Positions 1 to 7,977 are shown, numbered from the stretch's first letter. The stretch is DNA of 64,000 nt from Streptomyces sp. NBC_00670 (GCF_036226765.1 NZ_CP109017.1:6511001-6575000), one strand, 5' to 3'. Notes: generated by a model not told the origin, from the letters alone. Made by a program: numbers and translations.

Positions 1-208
1 CTCCATCTCCGGTGTCCTTGAATGCACCGGGCCGGTCTCGTGGATCCTGCAGTCCAACGTGGGTCAGCACATTGGTGAGGACGTCATCCAGATCGGAACG
101 GATGGGCGCCATCTTCGCTTCCGGAATCTGGCTGTAGCCCTGCATATCCACGGCCAGGAGTGCCTGCTCCGGTGGCACGTCGACGGACGAAGGTGAGGCA
201 ATGGGCAC
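1..208 (-). CDS. class III nucleotide-cyclase-like protein, N-terminal part (truncated by window edge)
   Basis: An open frame runs from a GTG at 208 to the window edge without a stop (about 69 residues). It contains LLAVDMQGYSQIPEA and, about 40 residues later, FKDTGDG. These fit the two metal-binding aspartates of class III adenylate/guanylate-type cyclases (an Asp-x-x-Gly-Tyr/Phe-Ser motif and a Gly-Asp motif). AAGG lies 11 bases upstream of the GTG, a moderate ribosome site. It is the third gene of a minus-strand set with a Crp regulator (106-bp gap) and a Pycsar-type membrane effector, so a pyrimidine cyclase (PycC-like) is the natural inference. The base-specificity residues and the rest of the catalytic fold lie outside the window, so which cyclic nucleotide it makes cannot be read. 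The frame stays open upstream of 208, so the start is not certain. Confidence 0.55.
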   Translation of the reverse strand, partial: MPIASPSSVDVPPEQALLAVDMQGYSQIPEAKMAPIRSDLDDVLTNVLTHVGLQDPRDRPGAFKDTGDG

Positions 209-313
209 GCTGTCACCGACCTTTCGGTCACGACGGAGGAATCGAGTGCCCCATGCTGATCGGCCCGGGCACGCTCTGGTGCCCACTACTGGGCACCGCC
301 CGGGTGCGGCCGG

Positions 314-973
314 TCACATCGTGCTGCGGGCGTGGGCCGTGATCGATGTGATGTCATGGATCAGTAGTCCGCCGCCCGGATCCGTCTCCAGCCAGCCCTC
401 TTCCCGCCACGGCTTGATCGCCGTACCGACGGCGTTGCGGGACGCACCGATCATCTGGGAGAGCTCTTCCTGAGTCAGTCGGACACTGACCGCTGGCTGA
501 TTCGTTGCAGCGGCGTCCACGAGCCGGCGAAGGGCACCGGCCAGGCGTACGGGAACACACGCGGTGGCGAGTTCGAGCCTGACGGCTTCGGACTCCCTGA
601 CCCGCGCGATCGCATGGCGTAGCAGCGGGTTGAGTAGGTCGTTGCTCTCGACAAAGGAAAGGAAATCGGGGGCCGGAATGAGGTGCACGTGGCAGGGTTC
701 CGCGGCGATCACAGAAGCCGAACGGGGCTGCGCATCCAGGACGGCCAGTTCGCCGAGCAGCTCACCAGGGCCGCGTATCGCGAGCAAGGCCCGTTCCCCG
801 TTCGGCCCCGTCAACGTCACGAGGGTCGACCCCGAAGCCAGCAAGACCACATGGGTACCGGGATCCCCCTGCCGCAGGAGGACACTGCGGGCCGGGCGCA
901 CCCGCATGGGGGCGAGGGTACGCAACTGCGACCACAGACTCTCGCCGATCACTGCCATGTGCGACTGATACAT
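314..973 (-). CDS. Crp/Fnr-family cyclic-nucleotide-binding transcription regulator
   Basis: 219 residues, the usual length of the family. An N-terminal cNMP-binding beta-roll (about 10-125) contains the phosphate-binding cassette GELAVLDAQPRSASV, with Gly74-Glu75 and Arg84-Ser85 at the positions that hold the ribose and cyclic phosphate in E. coli CRP. A long dimerisation helix follows (about 115-140), then a winged HTH (about 166-207, TQEELSQMIGASRNAVGTAI). No Fnr-type iron-sulfur cysteines are seen. It lies 42 bp downstream of the membrane effector and upstream of the cyclase-like gene, all on the same strand. A genuine ligand pocket next to a cyclase suggests that it senses the product of that cyclase and regulates the module or host genes; this is inference. 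The ATG at 973 has a purine run only 2 bases away; Met6 is an alternative start. Confidence 0.88.
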   Translation of the reverse strand: MYQSHMAVIGESLWSQLRTLAPMRVRPARSVLLRQGDPGTHVVLLASGSTLVTLTGPNGERALLAIRGPGELLGELAVLDAQPRSASVIAAEPCHVHLIPAPDFLSFVESNDLLNPLLRHAIARVRESEAVRLELATACVPVRLAGALRRLVDAAATNQPAVSVRLTQEELSQMIGASRNAVGTAIKPWREEGWLETDPGGGLLIHDITSITAHARSTM

Positions 974-1015
974 ATCCCCCCAAACGTAGGGACCAACCCA
1001 TAGAGGGTGAGATTT

Positions 1016-1534
1016 TCAGGAGGTAAGGAAGGTGAGCAACAGGACCAATCCGGCCACACTGATTGCGGCCACGGTGAGATCGACGGCCACCTTGACTGCC
1101 CGGAACTTTCGGCGCGCAAGGGTGGTCAGGGCAGCCTCACGTTCCGGTATCTCGGCGCAGCTCACTGGACGTGGCGGTAGGGCTGCCGACGAGTGCCTGC
1201 TTCCGCTGCCTCCACCGACGAACTCCTCACGCCAAACGAGCCCGTTGTCCTTCGGGAAGATGGGGCGCAGGGCCATCAGTGCCGATACCAGGGCTGCCCC
1301 GAGCAGTGCGCCCACCAGCGCCACAGCCACGCTGAGCATGCGCGACGAGCTCACCGGTGCGGCCAGCGCCATCCCTGCCGTGATCGCAAGTAGGGCACCG
1401 GTTACTCCACTCAGTGCTGTTGCTTTCGTATCCGCGCGCTGCACCTCGACGAACATCCTGTTGTCATCACTCGCAGGTGCGCCGGTTGTTGTCGAGACGT
1501 GCAGCGGGACGTTCTGCGACTCGGGTTCTTCCAC
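1016..1534 (-). CDS. three-TM Pycsar-type effector (PycTM / DUF5706-like)
   Basis: The GTG at 1534 is preceded by AAGGAG at good spacing, giving 172 residues; an in-frame ATG at 1606 would add 24 residues but lacks such a site. Residues 27-40 hold the motif EVQRADTKATA, which resembles the conserved stretch before TM1 in Pycsar TM effectors. Hydrophobic segments are at about 41-59, 66-88 and 147-170, with a soluble loop between TM2 and TM3. In characterised Pycsar systems such proteins are triggered by cCMP or cUMP to damage the inner membrane and abort infection. Here a Crp-like regulator (42 bp downstream) and a cyclase-like gene follow on the same strand. The family call rests on motif and topology only. 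No toxicity or ligand data can be read from sequence. Confidence 0.72.
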   Translation of the reverse strand: MEEPESQNVPLHVSTTTGAPASDDNRMFVEVQRADTKATALSGVTGALLAITAGMALAAPVSSSRMLSVAVALVGALLGAALVSALMALRPIFPKDNGLVWREEFVGGGSGSRHSSAALPPRPVSCAEIPEREAALTTLARRKFRAVKVAVDLTVAAISVAGLVLLLTFLTS

Positions 1535-2084
1535 TGCCTTCTCCTTGTCGTTGCCTTGCGGCTTGGAGTAGCAGTCTGGGCAGGCGGCCGGAACGCAGTT
1601 GCCCACCAGGTTGTAGCGATCGCGATCGATCGGTCACAGTCGGGAGCCTGGTTAGGTTTGAACCACGAGGCTGCCCGGACCGAGTGCTCCGCAGGCGGCG
1701 GTGGGGCAGCCAGTGGCGGGTCCACTCGACCGCCTAATGCTTTGGTGCCGGATGAAGCCCCAGGCTGCCGGGTTCGTTGAACGACTTCCAGGTCGATGCA
1801 GAGGATGGCTCTGTGCTCAACGCAGTGCTTACCTGGTGCATCGTCAGGTAAGTCAGCATCTGGTCAGCATGAGTCCTCGCATACTCCGAGGCAGGTGCTT
1901 GAGCGGGTTCTTGGACGGCGATGGCACAACAGCCGGTTCTACGCGGAAGCGCAGGTGGGGAACCTTCTTGCCCAAGAAGGATCGATGTTCCTCAGCATCT
2001 TCGAGTGTGAGGAGCGTCGGTGTACAGTGAACAGCGCCCCTGACCTGCAGAAAGCGGCGGGGAGCCGTCACATAGGAGTCCAAA
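1535..2084. other. gene-poor boundary region with a hairpin and a possible gene remnant
   Basis: No convincing gene. An imperfect hairpin at about 1642-1675 (arms containing AGCCT/AGGCT and GGTT/AACC) could be a terminator. On the plus strand, 1896-2030 reads as protein-like sequence (containing RRWHNSRFYAEAQVGNLLAQ) without a proper start or stop, as an eroded gene might. Base composition is lower in GC than the chromosome to the right. The panD promoter must lie towards the right end. Confidence 0.4.
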
Positions 2085-2504
2085 GTGCTGCGCACTGTTC
2101 TCAAGTCCAAGATCCACCGTGCCACCGTCACCCAGGCCGACCTGCACTACGTGGGATCGGTGACCATCGACGCCGATCTGATGGATGCGGCGGATCTGCT
2201 GCCGGGTGAGCTTGTGCACATCGTCGACGTCACCAATGGGGCCCGGCTCGAGACGTATGTCATCGAGGGGGAGCGGGGGTCCGGGGTCATCGGGATCAAC
2301 GGGGCCGCCGCGCATCTCGTGCACCCCGGGGATCTGGTGATCCTCATCAGTTACGCCCAGGTGTCCGACGCCGAGGCGCGGTCGCTGCGGCCGCGGGTCG
2401 TGCACGTGGACGGCGACAACCGTATCGTCGCCCTGGGCGGTGACCCGTCCGAGCCGGTGCCGGGGTCGGACCAGGAGCGCAGCCCGCAGGCCGTGTCGGC
2501 CTGA
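2085..2504 (+). CDS. panD: aspartate 1-decarboxylase
   Basis: PanD converts L-aspartate to beta-alanine and CO2, supplying pantothenate and coenzyme A synthesis. It is a cytosolic pyruvoyl enzyme made by self-cleavage of a pro-enzyme. The 139-residue product matches family length. The cleavage site is visible as HYVGSV with Gly24-Ser25, Ser25 becoming the pyruvoyl group, and Lys9 and the GINGAAAH stretch fit the active site. The GTG start at 2085 has GGAG about 8 bases upstream. The C-terminal 20 residues (rich in Pro, Ser and Glu) are variable in actinobacteria. It stands alone, without panB or panC nearby, and is followed 50 bp later by a small acetyltransferase on the same strand. Confidence 0.96.
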   Translation: MLRTVLKSKIHRATVTQADLHYVGSVTIDADLMDAADLLPGELVHIVDVTNGARLETYVIEGERGSGVIGINGAAAHLVHPGDLVILISYAQVSDAEARSLRPRVVHVDGDNRIVALGGDPSEPVPGSDQERSPQAVSA

Positions 2505-2554
2505 CGGTTCGACTTCGGGTGGTCATCGACTTCGAGTGGACGAGGAGTGCGGTC

Positions 2555-2902
2555 GTGAGTGACGACATCGAGATCCGTGACGACCGGGCGGCGGGGCGGC
2601 TCGAAGCCCGCGCCGGGGGTGAGGTCGTCGGGCGGGTGGAGTACTTCGTGCTCGACGAGCCCGGCCGTGCGCTCGTGCCCGTGCACACGATCGTCGAGCC
2701 GGCGCACGAGGGGCAGGGCATCGGAGGGTCCCTCGCTCGGGAGCTCTACGCGATCGCCGGGCGGGAGGGTGTCGCGGTGGCGCCGTTGTGTCCGTATGTC
2801 GTGAAGTGGGCCGCGCGTCATCCTCAGGAGGCGCCGGCGGCGGATGCGGCGTTGGTGCGGGCGGCGGAGGAGTGGCTGGCCGCGCATCCGGGGCGGTTCT
2901 GA
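2555..2902 (+). CDS. small GNAT-family N-acetyltransferase (YjdJ type)
   Basis: 115 residues from the GTG at 2555, chosen because GAGGAG lies 7 bases upstream. The whole protein is one compact GNAT-like fold of the YjdJ/PF14542 type: AGGEVVGRVEYFVLDEPG strands, then HTIVEPAHEGQGIGGSLARE, the acetyl-CoA pyrophosphate loop, then a helix ending in CPYVVKWAARHPQ. Substrates of this subfamily are largely unknown. It may be co-transcribed with panD (50-bp gap), since no terminator separates them, and a strong hairpin follows this gene. Confidence 0.85.
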   Translation: MSDDIEIRDDRAAGRLEARAGGEVVGRVEYFVLDEPGRALVPVHTIVEPAHEGQGIGGSLARELYAIAGREGVAVAPLCPYVVKWAARHPQEAPAADAALVRAAEEWLAAHPGRF

Positions 2903-2926
2903 AGGGGACGGGCGTCCTGCCGGTGA

Positions 2927-2958
2927 GGGCGGCTTCGGGAGTGTTCCCGGAGCCGCCC
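2927..2958 (+). terminator. intrinsic terminator-like hairpin after the panD/GNAT unit
   Basis: A 13-bp stem (2927-2939 with 2946-2958, one G-U pair) and a 6-base loop, followed by a short T-rich stretch. Confidence 0.75.
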
Positions 2959-3063
2959 TTCCGTGTTCCGCCGTCGCCCTGCGCGACCGGGTGACTGGGG
3001 GGTCGGGGTTCGGGTAGGCGGGGGAGTAGTCCAGAGCCGACGTGTCGATGGCTGGAGGACAGC

Positions 3064-3348
3064 ATGACGCAGCCGTATCCCGATCCTGTGCCGCCGGGGC
3101 CCACGCCGGGGCCCGCGCCGACGCCGCCGGGGCCCACGCCTACGCCCGGGCCGGATCCGGTGCCGCCGGATCCGGCGCCCGCGCCGCCGGTGCCGACTCC
3201 GCCCGCGCCCACTCCGCCGGGGCCGGCGCCTGTGCCGCCTGGGCCCGGGCCTGTGCCGCCCGGGCCGGGGCCCGATCGGCCGGGGCCCGTTCCGGAGCCG
3301 GGGCCCGTTCCCGGGCCCGATCCGGAGCCGCCGGGGCCGTTGTCCTGA
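3064..3348 (+). CDS. small proline-rich low-complexity protein
   Basis: 94 residues made almost entirely of Pro, Gly, Thr, Asp and Val in PxPxPP-type repeats (starts MTQPYPDPVPPGPTPG). ATG at 3064 with GGAGG 7 bases upstream supports translation despite the low complexity. No signal peptide, membrane segment or known domain. It could be an intrinsically disordered peptide or simply a translated repeat tract. It is followed immediately by a dispersed GC-rich repeat. Confidence 0.5.
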   Translation: MTQPYPDPVPPGPTPGPAPTPPGPTPTPGPDPVPPDPAPAPPVPTPPAPTPPGPAPVPPGPGPVPPGPGPDRPGPVPEPGPVPGPDPEPPGPLS

Positions 3349-3373
3349 CGGGGGGCGGGGGGACGGGGGGCTA

Positions 3374-3590
3374 TTTTCTCGCCCCCGCCGCCCCTACCCT
3401 TCCCCTCCTCCAGGGGCTGCGCCCCTTCTACCCCCGGTGCGCCTCATGGCTCGGGGGGTGTGCGGTGGTGGGCCGGGTGCGGGTGCGTCGTGGCTTGTCG
3501 CGCAGTTCCCCGCGCCCCTGACGGGGCACGGGTTGCGTTCGCGCTCGCGCGGCGGAGCCGCAGGTTGGTACAGCTCCGCGCCCCCTCGGC
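3374..3590. repeat. dispersed Streptomyces intergenic repeat, copy 1
   Basis: Contains the recurring blocks cgcccccgccgcccctaccc, an aggggctgcgcccctt inverted block, gcgcagttccccgcgcccct and a cgcggcggagccgc block. The same blocks recur at six other places in the window. Here it sits between the convergent Pro-rich ORF and gnd, where it could stop transcription from both sides. Confidence 0.8.
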
Positions 3591-3621
3591 GACGGGACGC
3601 GCCCCCTCGCCGAAGGTGCCG

Positions 3622-5061
3622 TTACGCCTCGACCTCCGTGCGGTCGCCGCCCCACAGGGTGTGGAACGTGCCCTCGCGGTCCGTACGGTGGTAGGTGTGG
3701 GCGCCGAAGTAGTCGCGTTGGCCCTGGGTGAGGGCCGCGGGGAGGCGGTCGGCGCGGAGGGCGTCGTAGTACGCGAGGGCCGCCGCGAAGCCGGGGGCCG
3801 GGACACCCTGGCGGGTCGCCGCGATCAGGACCTCGCGCCAGTCGTCCTGCGCCGCCGCGATCTCCTGCGCGAACGTCTCGTCCGACAGCAGGCTCGGCAG
3901 GTCCGGGCGGGCGTCGTACGCCGCGCGGATGCGGTCCAGGAACGCGGCCCGGATGATGCAGCCGCCCCGCCAGATCGCCGAGACCGCGCCCAGGTCGACG
4001 TCCCAGCCGTACTCCTCGCTGCCCGCCGCGATCTCGTGGAAGCCCTGCGTGTACGAGACGATCTTCGACGCGTACAGCGCCTGCTCGACGCGGTCCGCGA
4101 ACGCCGCCGCCTCGGACGGAGACAGCGCGGACGCCTTCGGGCCCGCGAGACCGCGCGAGGCCTCGCGCAGCGCCGCGTGCCCGGACAGCGAGCGCGCGAA
4201 CACCGCCTCGGCGATGCCCGACACGGGCACGCCCAGGTCCAGCGCGATCTGGACCGTCCAGCGGCCGGTGCCCTTCTGCTCCGCCTGGTCCACCACCACG
4301 TCCACGAACGGCTTGCCCGTCGCCGCGTCCACGTGCGACAGGACCTCCGCCGTGATCTCGATCAGATACGAGTCGAGCCGCCCGGTGTTCCAGGTGCGGA
4401 AGATGTCCGCGATCTGCGCGGGGGAGTAGCCCGCCACGTCCCGCAGCAACTGGTACGCCTCGCCGATGAGCTGCATGTCCGCGTACTCGATGCCGTTGTG
4501 CACCATCTTGACGAAGTGCCCGGCGCCGTCGGGGCCGACGTGCGTCACGCACGGGGTGCCGTCCGCAGCCTTCGCCGAGATCTTCTCCAGCATCGGGCCG
4601 AGCGAGTCGTACGACTCCTTCGGGCCGCCCGGCATGATGCTCGGGCCGTTGAGCGCGCCCTCCTCGCCGCCGGAGACCCCCATGCCGACGAAGTGGATGC
4701 CCTGTTCCCGCAGTTGGCGCTCGCGGCGCCGGGTGTCGGCGAAGTGCGCGTTGCCGCCGTCGATGATCATGTCGCCGGGCTCGAGGAGCGGCGCGAACTC
4801 CTCGATCACCGCGTCCGTCGGCCCGCCGGCCTTCACCATGACGACCAGTCGGCGGGGCCGTTCCAGCGCCGCGACGAACTCCTTCGCGGTCTCGGCCGCG
4901 ACGAAGTCGCCCTCGTGCCCGAACTCGTTCACGAGGTCGTGCGTCTTCGACGCCGTCCGGTTGTGCACGGCGACCGTGTAGCCGTTTCGCGCGAAGTTGC
5001 GGGCGAGGTTGCGGCCCATGACCGCGAGACCCGTGACGCCGATCTGGGCTGAACTGCTCAT
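3622..5061 (-). CDS. gnd: 6-phosphogluconate dehydrogenase, decarboxylating
   Basis: Oxidises 6-phosphogluconate to ribulose 5-phosphate, CO2 and NADPH in the oxidative pentose phosphate pathway; cytosolic dimer. 479 residues from the ATG at 5061, chosen because GAGGAG lies 7 bases upstream; an in-frame upstream extension lacks homology. N-terminal Rossmann fold (IGVTGLAVMGRNLARNFARN), cofactor-site NRTASKTHDL, the family signature IMPGGPKESYDSLGPMLEKI, catalytic Lys and His in GAGHFVKMVHNGIEY, and the C-terminal HTYHRTDREGTFHTLWGGD all present. The length and intact catalytic residues argue for the homodimeric long form rather than the shorter Gnd type. Divergent from the Rpf gene. Confidence 0.97.
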   Translation of the reverse strand: MSSSAQIGVTGLAVMGRNLARNFARNGYTVAVHNRTASKTHDLVNEFGHEGDFVAAETAKEFVAALERPRRLVVMVKAGGPTDAVIEEFAPLLEPGDMIIDGGNAHFADTRRRERQLREQGIHFVGMGVSGGEEGALNGPSIMPGGPKESYDSLGPMLEKISAKAADGTPCVTHVGPDGAGHFVKMVHNGIEYADMQLIGEAYQLLRDVAGYSPAQIADIFRTWNTGRLDSYLIEITAEVLSHVDAATGKPFVDVVVDQAEQKGTGRWTVQIALDLGVPVSGIAEAVFARSLSGHAALREASRGLAGPKASALSPSEAAAFADRVEQALYASKIVSYTQGFHEIAAGSEEYGWDVDLGAVSAIWRGGCIIRAAFLDRIRAAYDARPDLPSLLSDETFAQEIAAAQDDWREVLIAATRQGVPAPGFAAALAYYDALRADRLPAALTQGQRDYFGAHTYHRTDREGTFHTLWGGDRTEVEA

Positions 5062-5366
5062 GCGTGGGCTCCTCAGGTTGTCGTCAACAAAAGCCGTGTG
5101 TCGTGCAACAAGGCCGAGAGCGCCAGTATTGCCTCCGGCCCCTCCCGACGTGGTGATTCGCGCTCCGTACGGCCGCGCGTCCGCCCATGTGTACGTGCGC
5201 GGGTGGCCGCCCGCCTCAGCCGTCCGGTGAATCGGCTCCCGTGCGTACGGGAACCGGCGGCGAAATCCGGCCACTTGACGTGCCGGAGCGGCCGACACCG
5301 GTCTTGTCCCGCTCCGCGCGCAGCGGTTACGGTGCCCGCTCCTGACGCCTGTCAAGGGGGCTCCCC
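5062..5366. promoter_or_regulatory. divergent gnd / rpfD intergenic region
   Basis: 305 bp without a gene. It must carry the promoters for both genes. A short hairpin (cccgt-gcgt-acggg near 5238-5251) lies in the rpfD leader. Streptomyces rpf genes are often preceded by a c-di-AMP (ydaO-type) riboswitch, but the conserved blocks of that element could not be recognised here. Confidence 0.4.
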
Positions 5367-6611
5367 ATGGCCGTACGCGGCCGGCACCGCCGGTATCAGC
5401 CGAACAGGATCAACCGCGCCTCGCTCACCGTCACGGCGGGCGGCGCCGGCATGGCCCTGCCGCTCATCGGCACCGGGGTCGCCCACGCCGCCGACGCCGA
5501 CACCTGGAACAAGGTCGCCGCCTGCGAGTCCAGCGGCAACTGGCACATCAACACCGGCAACGGGTTCTACGGCGGGCTGCAGTTCACCCAGTCCACCTGG
5601 GAGGCGTACGGCGGCCGGGCCTACGCGGCGCGCGCCGACCTCGCCACCCGCGACCAGCAGATCGCCGTCGCCGAGAAGGTCCTCGACGGCCAGGGCCCCG
5701 GCGCCTGGCCGGTCTGCTCGGGCCGCGCCGGACTGGCCCGCGGCGGGCCCGGCCCCGACGTCGACACGGGCACCCACACGCAGACCGCCCGGCAGACGGC
5801 GCGGAAACAGGCCCCCGCCGCTCCGCAGGCCCCGGCGAAGAAGCGCGCGTCGCACAAGGACGTGGCCCCGCAGTCCACCCCCCAGTCGCGGGCCGGCACC
5901 GCCGAGATGTACACCGTGGTCCACGGCGACACCCTCTCCGGCATCGCCGACTCCCACGACGTGCGCGACGGCTGGCACGGCCTCTACGCCGCCAACCGCA
6001 CGACCGTCGGCTCCGACCCCGACCTCATCCTGCCGGGGCAGCGGCTCACCCTCGACGGCGCGCGCGCCACCAGTCCGGCCGGGAAGGCGGACACCAAGGA
6101 GAAGCACACCGCCGAGAAGCGACAGAAGTCCGGTGCGGCGAAGAAGGAGGCGGAGAGGAAGAGCGAGACCTCCACCCACCGGTCCGCCGCGCCGACGTCC
6201 GGTCGTACGGTCGTCGCCCCCGTCGCCGACACCAGCATCGGCACCCGCTACCACGCCTCCGGCTCGTCCTGGTCGAAGGGCTACCACACGGGCGTCGACT
6301 TCCCCGTGCCCACCGGCACCTCCGTGCGGTCCGTCGCCGCCGGGCACGTGGTCAGCGCGGGGTGGGGCGGCTCGTACGGCTATCAGGTGGTCGTACGGCA
6401 CAACGACGGCCGGTACAGCCAGTACGGTCATCTGTCCGCCATCTCCGTCCGGGCCGGGCAGAGCGTGGCCGCCGGCCAGCGCCTCGGCCGCTCCGGTTCG
6501 ACCGGCAACGCCACGGGGCCGCATCTGCACTTCGAGGTGCGGACGGGGCCCGGGTTCGGGTCGGACATCGACCCGGTGGCGTATCTGCGGGCCGGCGGCG
6601 TACGGCTCTGA
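5367..6611 (+). CDS. rpfD: secreted Rpf-LysM-M23 peptidoglycan hydrolase (resuscitation-promoting factor)
   Basis: 414 residues. Export signal at 1-41 (Arg-rich, ends VAHAAD). Rpf transglycosylase domain at 42-118 with the catalytic Glu in KVAACESSGNW (Glu54). A Lys/Ala/Pro-rich linker is followed by LysM at about 180-232 (YTVVHGDTLSGIAD), a charged linker, and an M23 endopeptidase at about 291-410 with zinc ligands in HTGVD and HLHFEV. It therefore joins glycan-strand cleavage, wall binding and peptide cross-bridge cleavage in one protein, and is expected to act during spore germination or growth. The symbol follows S. coelicolor RpfD, which I recall as having this architecture and a gnd neighbour. 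GGGG precedes the ATG by 7 bases. Confidence 0.93.
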   Translation: MAVRGRHRRYQPNRINRASLTVTAGGAGMALPLIGTGVAHAADADTWNKVAACESSGNWHINTGNGFYGGLQFTQSTWEAYGGRAYAARADLATRDQQIAVAEKVLDGQGPGAWPVCSGRAGLARGGPGPDVDTGTHTQTARQTARKQAPAAPQAPAKKRASHKDVAPQSTPQSRAGTAEMYTVVHGDTLSGIADSHDVRDGWHGLYAANRTTVGSDPDLILPGQRLTLDGARATSPAGKADTKEKHTAEKRQKSGAAKKEAERKSETSTHRSAAPTSGRTVVAPVADTSIGTRYHASGSSWSKGYHTGVDFPVPTGTSVRSVAAGHVVSAGWGGSYGYQVVVRHNDGRYSQYGHLSAISVRAGQSVAAGQRLGRSGSTGNATGPHLHFEVRTGPGFGSDIDPVAYLRAGGVRL

Positions 6612-6641
6612 GCGAGCGCGCGCCCGCCTTGGTGGTCCCGG

Positions 6642-7790
6642 TCAGGATCCGACGCGGCTGCGGTGCCGGCCGGGGAGGGGCATCGGGATGAACGGCCCGC
6701 TGTAGAACGGGCCGAAGGTGTACGGCGGGGTGCACTGGGACGGGCCCCGCAGGGACGCGGGGAGCGGAGCCGCGGTCAGGGGTGCCGGGATCGCGGGCGC
6801 CGGCTCCGGCAGCGGGCGCGGCGCGGACTCGGACGGCAGCGGCTGGGCGGGAAGCGGCCGGGCGGGCACCGTTCCGGTGGCCGACGGTGCTTCTCCGGTG
6901 ACGGCCGTCGCCTGTCGCTGCCCTTCCGGCGCCGCCCCGGCGGCGGCCGTCTCCTGGCGTTCCCCGCCGAGCCGTTCCGTGGTGAGCAGGATCAGGCCGC
7001 CCGCCGCGACGACCCCGCACGCCAGGGCGAGCACGGTGCCCGTGGTGCCGTGGCGGAACGTCTCGCCGAACATGGTCAGGCCCACCGCGGCGGCGATCAC
7101 CGGGTTGACGACCGTGACCGTGGCCAGCGGGGCGGCCAGGCCCGCCCCCCGGTAGGACGCCTGCGACAGCAGCGTGCCGACCGTCGCCAGTACCGCGATC
7201 GTCGCCACGCTGAGCAGCGACGCGAGCGTCACGCCGTGCTCCCAGTCCTCCGCGACGGTCTTGGTGAACACCGAGGCGATCCCGAACGCGATGCCGGACG
7301 CGCCGGCGAGCAGCACGCTGCGCACCACGGGGTGGCGGTGGGCGGCGCGGGCGGCCGTCATCAGCGCGACGACCGCGCCGGCGGTGACCGCCGCGAGCAG
7401 GACCCGCTCCGTGCTGTCCAGGGACTGCGCCTCGGCGCTGCCGGTCAGCGCGAGCATGCCCGCGAGGCCGACCGTCGCCATCAGGGCGCCGCGCCAGGCG
7501 GTGGCGCCCGCCCTGCGGCCCACGAAGAGGGCGGCCATCGGGAGCGCGAACACGATGGTCAGCGCGCCGAGGGGCTGGACGAGGCTGAGGGGGCCGTAGG
7601 CGAGGGCGACGACGTGGAGGAGGGCGCCGAGGCCGTTGAGGGCGATCGCGGCCCACCAGGCGGGGAGGCGGAGGGGGGCGTAGGGGCGGTCGGGGGTGGT
7701 GGCGGCGACGCGTTCCTGGACGATGGCTCCGGCGGCGTAGGCGACGGCGGAGACGAGGGAGAGCAGCACGGAGACCGCGAAGGCGCTCAT
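6642..7790 (-). CDS. DMT-superfamily (EamA-like) membrane transporter
   Basis: 382 residues with about ten hydrophobic segments in the first 290, starting at the N-terminus (FAVSVLLSLVSAVAYAAG), in the 5+5 arrangement of drug/metabolite transporters. The C-terminal 80 to 90 residues are a disordered Ala/Pro/Gln-rich cytoplasmic or extracellular tail ending in a PYTFGPFYSGPF stretch. The substrate cannot be inferred. It converges on rpfD with only 30 bp between the stops, and is divergent from the glycogen genes across a 396-bp gap that holds a repeat. Confidence 0.88.
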   Translation of the reverse strand: MSAFAVSVLLSLVSAVAYAAGAIVQERVAATTPDRPYAPLRLPAWWAAIALNGLGALLHVVALAYGPLSLVQPLGALTIVFALPMAALFVGRRAGATAWRGALMATVGLAGMLALTGSAEAQSLDSTERVLLAAVTAGAVVALMTAARAAHRHPVVRSVLLAGASGIAFGIASVFTKTVAEDWEHGVTLASLLSVATIAVLATVGTLLSQASYRGAGLAAPLATVTVVNPVIAAAVGLTMFGETFRHGTTGTVLALACGVVAAGGLILLTTERLGGERQETAAAGAAPEGQRQATAVTGEAPSATGTVPARPLPAQPLPSESAPRPLPEPAPAIPAPLTAAPLPASLRGPSQCTPPYTFGPFYSGPFIPMPLPGRHRSRVGS

Positions 7791-7977
7791 GCGTGGCTCC
7801 TTCGGGGGGAGGCCCCGAGGGGCCGGTGCGGTGGTCTGGCTGCTTTCATGTCACCACCTTGCCTCGTGGATCGGCGTACGTCGTCGTACCTGAGCACTCA
7901 TTGGGTCCTACTGCCGATGGAGTACGGGGCCCACGGGGTCCTCCCCAGGGTGGGTGACGGGGGTGGGGGAGCGCACG

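Noticed and set aside
1640..1680. A GGTTTGAACC stretch resembling a tRNA T-arm (possible att remnant)
   Set aside because: No acceptor or anticodon arm could be built around it; the pairing fits a plain hairpin better.
5062..5366. c-di-AMP (ydaO-type) riboswitch upstream of rpfD
   Set aside because: Only a short cccgt/acggg hairpin is visible; the conserved blocks of the element were not recognised. A covariance-model search would decide.
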